From: Nitrososphaeraceae archaeon
GTDB lineage: Archaea; Thermoproteota; Nitrososphaeria; Nitrososphaerales; Nitrososphaeraceae
Length of the DNA stretch: 9,607 bases
Direction of reading: 5' to 3'
NCBI GenBank assembly: GCA_025449515.1
Contig: JANWJI010000175.1
Location: 1-9,607 of the forward strand
Part shown: positions 6,339 through 9,607 of the stretch, piece by piece
How positions within the stretch are numbered: the stretch's first letter is position 1
Layout of the letters: the number at the start of each line of letters is the position of its first letter
Program-made: the position numbers and the translations under genes
Notes under the pieces: model-generated
Told to the model about the DNA's origin: nothing
What the model saw: only the letters and a program-made list of their open reading frames with translations
The model's database searches: none

Positions 6339-6518
6339 TCAAATACTTTCACTGATTCGATTATCCAAACTTATTATCATTTCACCCGAAATTAGATCGT
6401 ATTTTTTTATACTAAAATGTCCAGTCTCAACTTGGTGATCCTCCCAATCAGAGTGGAAAATAAACCTTTGCCGACATTCTACACATATCCGTAGTATTTT
6501 CAGGTCTTCTGGATGCAT
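6339..6518 (-). CDS. single C2H2 zinc-finger mini-protein, 59 aa
   Basis: A small gene starting at ATG 6518-6516 and ending at TGA 6341-6339. The product begins MHPEDLKILRICVECRQRF and contains one textbook C2H2 finger: C12-x2-C15-x12-H28-x5-H34. The hydrophobic core residues also sit at the classical places (Phe three residues after the second Cys, Trp six residues on, then two residues to the first His). About 25 residues follow, including the hydrophobic SGEMIISL. Single-finger proteins of this size are known in archaea and are presumed to bind nucleic acid or protein partners; the target here is unknown. No ATG lies upstream in frame. The minus-strand CTATATATTT box is centred about 36 nt before the start, implying a leader of about 10 nt. 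The gene is probably monocistronic, with the tRNA following about 100 nt downstream under its own TATA box. Confidence 0.75.
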   Translation of the reverse strand: MHPEDLKILRICVECRQRFIFHSDWEDHQVETGHFSIKKYDLISGEMIISLDNRISESI

Positions 6519-6548
6519 GATCGTTAATGTGGTATAACCAGAATTATC

Positions 6549-6558
6549 AAATATATAG
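6549..6558 (-). promoter_or_regulatory. TATA box of the zinc-finger gene
   Basis: On the minus strand this reads CTATATATTT and is centred about 36 nt upstream of ATG 6518. A transcript would start some 10 nt before the start codon. Confidence 0.45.
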
Positions 6559-7729
6559 AATAGGGAAGTAGTTAATATTCGTTTTATTCGGATTTTTATT
6601 ACGAAGTATTCGATGTAACCTTGGAGAAGTATTTTGGTAACATCATCGTTCTCTGATACATTATATACTCAAATTGTTATTTTATCACTGGTCTAGAATA
6701 CCAAAGCTGCTCTATATTGCAATATATTAATGTGATAGCATAACTCTACAATTTCAAAACTACTGCTAATGATTATTATCGATTTCTAATAAATACTTTG
6801 ATCCATTGCATTAGTATAACTGAAAATGACCATATAATTCACTAAGATGATTCAGATAAAATTAGGCGTATTATTTTAGTTGAATAGTTCAATTCAAAAA
6901 ATCATGTCTTATCATTTTTTCTCACCTGTCATCAGCTTTTTTTTATTAAAACAGGCCTTGATTATCTATTGAGTTGTTACTATTCCTTTCTAGAGTATCG
7001 ATCTTAATTGTAGCTAAGCCGTACCGAGTATTGATCTTTCGTACAGATAAGGCAACAAAACTGACGAAAAATGAAAATATACGTAGATACGGTCGATATT
7101 TGATCAATAATGAATAATGTCCTCCTGTAATCGTACTTACACACAGAAAATGTGATTCGACCATAGGTTATCCTAATTAGCAAATTACTTTATGCGATTG
7201 TATCCGAGGATTCTATCCGATAGCTGACGATACCTTAAATGACTCTTTTTAATAAAAAAATTCGAGAATAATATAGTTACTATTCAGTATAGAGAGAAAT
7301 AAAAGAGATATCAAATTAGTTTCTTATTCCTAAAGTAAACAGAATAGAAAAGGATGGGATATTGACATAACTAACAATAAGTAATAGAAATCTAGTGTAG
7401 GATTCTCATCGAATAAATGGGAGGTCTAACTATAAGAATAGAATATCCGCTCCGGAACGCTAAATATGCTGTACCAGTCTTTGTAACAAAAAAGTCTCAC
7501 CTCACGAATTGGAGTAGATAAGGTACAAAAGATCATATTTTTTGAATAATCTTTTTTTGAATTTTTTGGCCTGTATGTAGTTTAATGTTGTACACAAAGA
7601 TAGGCTCACTATCTATCTAAATGTTTATCACAACCAAAAGTTATTCGTACTTTTGCAATATTGTAACATATTAAGAAAATAGAATAGTGAAGAACATGAG
7701 CCTATGAATCACCATGACACTACATAGCG
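6559..7729. other. long AT-rich non-coding stretch
   Basis: More than 1.1 kb without a convincing gene. It contains a 14-bp perfect palindrome, TATATTGCAATATA (6713-6726), a T-rich block (6941-6949), and an inverted pair TATTGATC (7029-7036) and GATCAATA (7102-7109). Several short frames have no family resemblance: a 72-codon minus frame (6946-7164) with one hydrophobic segment, a 34-codon plus frame (7417-7521) and a 36-codon minus frame near 7500. No transposase, integrase or recognisable decayed gene is visible. I cannot say whether it is decayed sequence, unrecognised RNA genes, or simply spacer. Confidence 0.45.
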
Positions 7730-7845
7730 GGTTTGTAGTTGGGAGAGGGTCGTTGAGAAATCATATTATTATTTTAACGTCGCGGATTAAAGTCAGTGGG
7801 CTCCCAGCCCTTTCTTTGACTAAACCTCGTCAGATCCTACAAATC
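7730..7845. ncRNA. candidate structured RNA or regulatory island (strand unknown)
   Basis: The ends can pair in a 9-bp helix, GGTTTGTAG (7730-7738) with CTACAAATC (7837-7845), with one G-U. Inside, AGTCA (7791-7795) pairs with TGACT (7817-7821), and this encloses GGGCT-ccc-AGCCC (7798-7810). A further CGC..AGT/ACTGCG hairpin follows from about 7845 to 7869. The segment is clearly less AT-rich than its surroundings. It has no C/D boxes, no tRNA T-loop and no RNase P or SRP RNA signature that I recognise. An alternative fold, GGGTC (7747-7751) with GATCC (7833-7837) just before an ACA, is H/ACA-like but the rest does not fit. It lies about 110 nt downstream of cbf5. This is a hypothesis from base pairing only. 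Confidence 0.25.
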
Positions 7846-7955
7846 GCATAGTCATTTCTACTGCGATATTAACTCGACGTATATAGAGTCACGAAGTGGT
7901 AGAAGGGTCACTTAGATTTCTCTCGAGTATTTTTAATATTAATATGATTGATTAG

Positions 7956-9005
7956 CTACACTTTCGTACTATCAGGCACATTAGTATCATGGATAGTAAC
8001 ATTTGAACGCCAAGCTTTTGGATATGTCCCTGGTTTCATAATAATTCGTTTCACGTGAAATGCTATTCCCTTTACACTTTCTTTAATTTCCTCGATTGAC
8101 ATTGCAGCTTCTGCTAGCCCTACTATTTCCCCCTTTATGGTATAAATGCCAACGAGTTCACGGATCTTAAGATCTTTCGTAACTGCCAAAACACCTGGTA
8201 CAGCAAGTTGAGCGCCATGACATAAGGCATCGACGGCTGTATCTCGAATAACAACGGCAGGTATTATCTCTAAACATTGTTCGACTGGTCTTATAATTTT
8301 CCTAAGCTTAGTCTCATCTTTTTTTTCCCTGTAGACCTGGATCGCATCAGAGAGATCATGTAGTCTTGTAAAATTATCACTATTTTCGCAAAAATTGCTA
8401 ACCCTAGTTCTACGAAGCTCAATCATGGTGGCCCCTGGGCTCAAAACTTCGCCAATATCATAGATGATCTTTCGAATATATGTACCTGCTTGACAAACAG
8501 TTCTCATTAATAAAAGACGATCGAACTGTTCAACAACCTCCAATTCGTATATCGTCCTAATGCGAGTGGCTCTTCTAACTGAAGACCTCTGGGGTGGTCT
8601 TTGATAAATATCACCAACAAACTCTTTTATAAAATTGTTCAATTTATCATCAGAAATATGTGCATGCAAACGTGCTAAAGCATAATATTCCTTTGGACCT
8701 AATAGTAGCACCGATAGCGCCTTAGTCCCTTCTCCAAGTCCTATCGGCAAAAGTCCGGTAGCACCTGGATCTAACGTGCCGCTATGTCCTGCCTTTTCAA
8801 TGCCAAGCAACTTCTTTATCCAAGCAATAACCTCATGGCTGGTAGGACCTGGAGGTTTATCTAGCAGAATTGCCCCATATTGAAATAATTCATTCACTGG
8901 CCTCTTATCAGGATAATAGCCATATTTTTCACTAGTTATGTCATCATCGACCCTCTCCAAATCCTGTAACTGTATGAATGGAAATTTGTTATCTGTCAAG
9001 GCCAT
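7956..9005 (-). CDS. cbf5: Cbf5, H/ACA RNP pseudouridine synthase (TruB/dyskerin family)
   Basis: Cbf5 is the catalytic subunit of archaeal H/ACA ribonucleoprotein particles. It converts guide-selected uridines in rRNA to pseudouridine, and can also modify tRNA U55. Seen in 349 aa: a family N-terminus (about 1-45), LLDKPPGPTSHEV (47-59), the catalytic motif GHSGTLDPGATGLLP (73-87) with Asp79 as nucleophile, GPKEYYALARLH (103-114), RPPQRSSV (136-143), CQAGTYIRKIIYDIG (171-185), and a C-terminal PUA domain (about 248-327) that should hold the ACA-bearing end of the guide RNA. The last 20 residues are polar. Length is normal to slightly long for an archaeal Cbf5. ATG 9005 is well supported by a TATA box centred 27 nt upstream. 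The ribosomal-protein or kinase genes that often accompany cbf5 in archaea are not adjacent here; it appears monocistronic. Confidence 0.95.
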   Translation of the reverse strand: MALTDNKFPFIQLQDLERVDDDITSEKYGYYPDKRPVNELFQYGAILLDKPPGPTSHEVIAWIKKLLGIEKAGHSGTLDPGATGLLPIGLGEGTKALSVLLLGPKEYYALARLHAHISDDKLNNFIKEFVGDIYQRPPQRSSVRRATRIRTIYELEVVEQFDRLLLMRTVCQAGTYIRKIIYDIGEVLSPGATMIELRRTRVSNFCENSDNFTRLHDLSDAIQVYREKKDETKLRKIIRPVEQCLEIIPAVVIRDTAVDALCHGAQLAVPGVLAVTKDLKIRELVGIYTIKGEIVGLAEAAMSIEEIKESVKGIAFHVKRIIMKPGTYPKAWRSNVTIHDTNVPDSTKV

Positions 9006-9027
9006 TAATGCTAGACTCTCGCTTACT

Positions 9028-9035
9028 GATATATC
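9028..9035 (-). promoter_or_regulatory. TATA box of cbf5
   Basis: The palindromic GATATATC is centred about 27 nt upstream of the cbf5 ATG, implying a leaderless or nearly leaderless transcript and confirming the start choice. Confidence 0.55.
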
Positions 9036-9520
9036 AATGTAGATTTTTTGTCTCCACCCATCAGGACCGTATACTGAACCTTGCTCCGTAAGCTAAGGGA
9101 TAATCATTATCTAATTGCGAATAGATTCTACTATGATTTTTATTAGAAAACGTATATTTATTGGACAAAGAATGTATTGCTTTCATTATTCGGTTGGAAT
9201 CCTCTACATATTGATCCTAGGGATAAGTTAATGCCGCTATCGTCCCGCATGCAATTTCGCGAATCACATTACAAATAGTATTTTACATGATTAAGTGGTG
9301 TCAATAGTCGAGCCAGCGATCTCTAATTAAGGATCAGAAGTTGATAAACGTGAAACATCGAAAGTAACAAGAATGGGCGTTTAGTTCAAATCACGATACC
9401 CAGCTACGCTATCCTAATCCACTCCAATTGACGATTTATCATTGTGTAGTGTCTTATCCTTCAGAAAAGGTATATGCTTTAATCAAACATCCATCGAATA
9501 AGACTACTTGAACCCAGTAC
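9036..9520. other. intergenic region upstream of cbf5, no gene seen
   Basis: Only short frames are present; a minus-strand 30-codon one near 9250-9160 starts MRDDSGINLSLG but has no other support. A TTCAAAT at 9386-9392 resembles a tRNA T-loop, but the flanking bases do not pair. Nothing else is recognised. Confidence 0.4.
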
Positions 9521-9607
9521 CTAAAGATATTCCTCTACCCCAATGTTCAGTAACTGATCCAATATTGGATCGAAAACTGAGACTTCCATTCTACACATTC
9601 TATTATC
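9521..9607 (-). CDS. possible C-terminal fragment of a gene entering from the right edge
   Basis: A minus-strand frame is open from the window edge for 28 codons to a TAG (9523-9521). The visible peptide contains MEVSVFDPILDQLLNIGVEEYL, a plausible amphipathic tail. It could be the end of a longer gene, a short ORF starting at one of its two internal ATGs, or chance. It includes the 16-bp palindrome at 9556-9571 as codons. No family is recognised. Confidence 0.25.
   Translation of the reverse strand, partial: DNRMCRMEVSVFDPILDQLLNIGVEEYL
9556..9571. repeat. 16-bp perfect palindrome
   Basis: GATCCAATATTGGATC is a perfect inverted repeat with no spacer. It could be a dimeric regulator site, or fortuitous within a coding tail. 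There is no T tract after it that would suggest termination. Confidence 0.35.

Noticed and set aside
7071..7103. Peptide start MKIYVDTVDI, reminiscent of a PIN/VapC toxin N-terminus
   Set aside because: The frame stops after ten codons and no downstream frame restores PIN motifs, so it is most likely coincidence.
6946..7164. 72-codon minus-strand frame with one hydrophobic segment
   Set aside because: The composition is unlike the neighbouring proteins, there is no family resemblance, and only a weak TATA-like CATAAAG lies upstream. It cannot be excluded but is not supported.
7417..7521. 34-codon plus-strand frame starting MGGLTIRIEYPL
   Set aside because: It looks protein-like for a few residues but is very short, immediately preceded by an in-frame stop, and has no clear promoter.
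9375..9410. TTCAAAT resembling a tRNA T-loop
   Set aside because: The flanking pentamers do not pair and no acceptor or anticodon arm is found on either strand.

Overview
The window looks like chromosomal DNA from an ammonia-oxidising archaeon (Thaumarchaeota/Nitrososphaeria). The AT-richness and loose gene spacing suggest the Nitrososphaerales, possibly a Nitrosocosmicus-like soil lineage; the genus is inference. The evidence is: (i) an archaeal Cbf5 with a PUA domain; (ii) an archaeal-type CobT-like cobamide protein; (iii) a class II tRNA-Ser whose anticodon loop is interrupted by a 13-nt insert, as in archaeal tRNA introns; (iv) a single-finger C2H2 mini-protein of a kind common in archaea; (v) TATA boxes centred about 27 nt upstream of several start codons, as in leaderless archaeal transcripts.

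Layout. 1-750: a possible gene end at the left edge, then a 48-aa small ORF (429-575) with a well-placed TATA box. 757-3232 (+): a compact three-gene cluster of stand-alone NAD(P)H-hydrate epimerase (NnrE), a glyoxalase II/ETHE1-like metallo-beta-lactamase-fold hydrolase overlapping it by 8 nt, and a CobT-like phosphoribosyltransferase 36 nt further on. 3385-3609 (-): a 74-aa helical protein of unknown function. 3968-5788 (+): a secreted or membrane-anchored eight-bladed PQQ-type beta-propeller protein. 6136-6234 (-): tRNA-Ser(GGA) with intron. 6339-6518 (-): a 59-aa C2H2 zinc-finger protein. 6519-7955: about 1.4 kb with no convincing gene, except for an island at 7730-7845 that can fold and may be a non-coding RNA. 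7956-9005 (-): cbf5. 9006-9607: mostly empty, with a 16-bp perfect palindrome and a possible gene end running off the right edge.

How the genes fit together. The 757-3232 cluster groups nicotinamide-cofactor repair, a thiol-ester or persulfide type hydrolase, and lower-ligand activation for cobamides; a shared theme of metabolite repair and cofactor maintenance is inference. Cbf5 and the intron-bearing tRNA belong to RNA maturation. The propeller protein probably works outside the membrane. I see no CRISPR array, transposase, integrase, toxin-antitoxin pair or defence operon. The points most worth a second look are the zinc-finger mini-gene, the altered metal-ligand positions of the propeller, the NnrE-MBL-CobT cluster and the foldable island.
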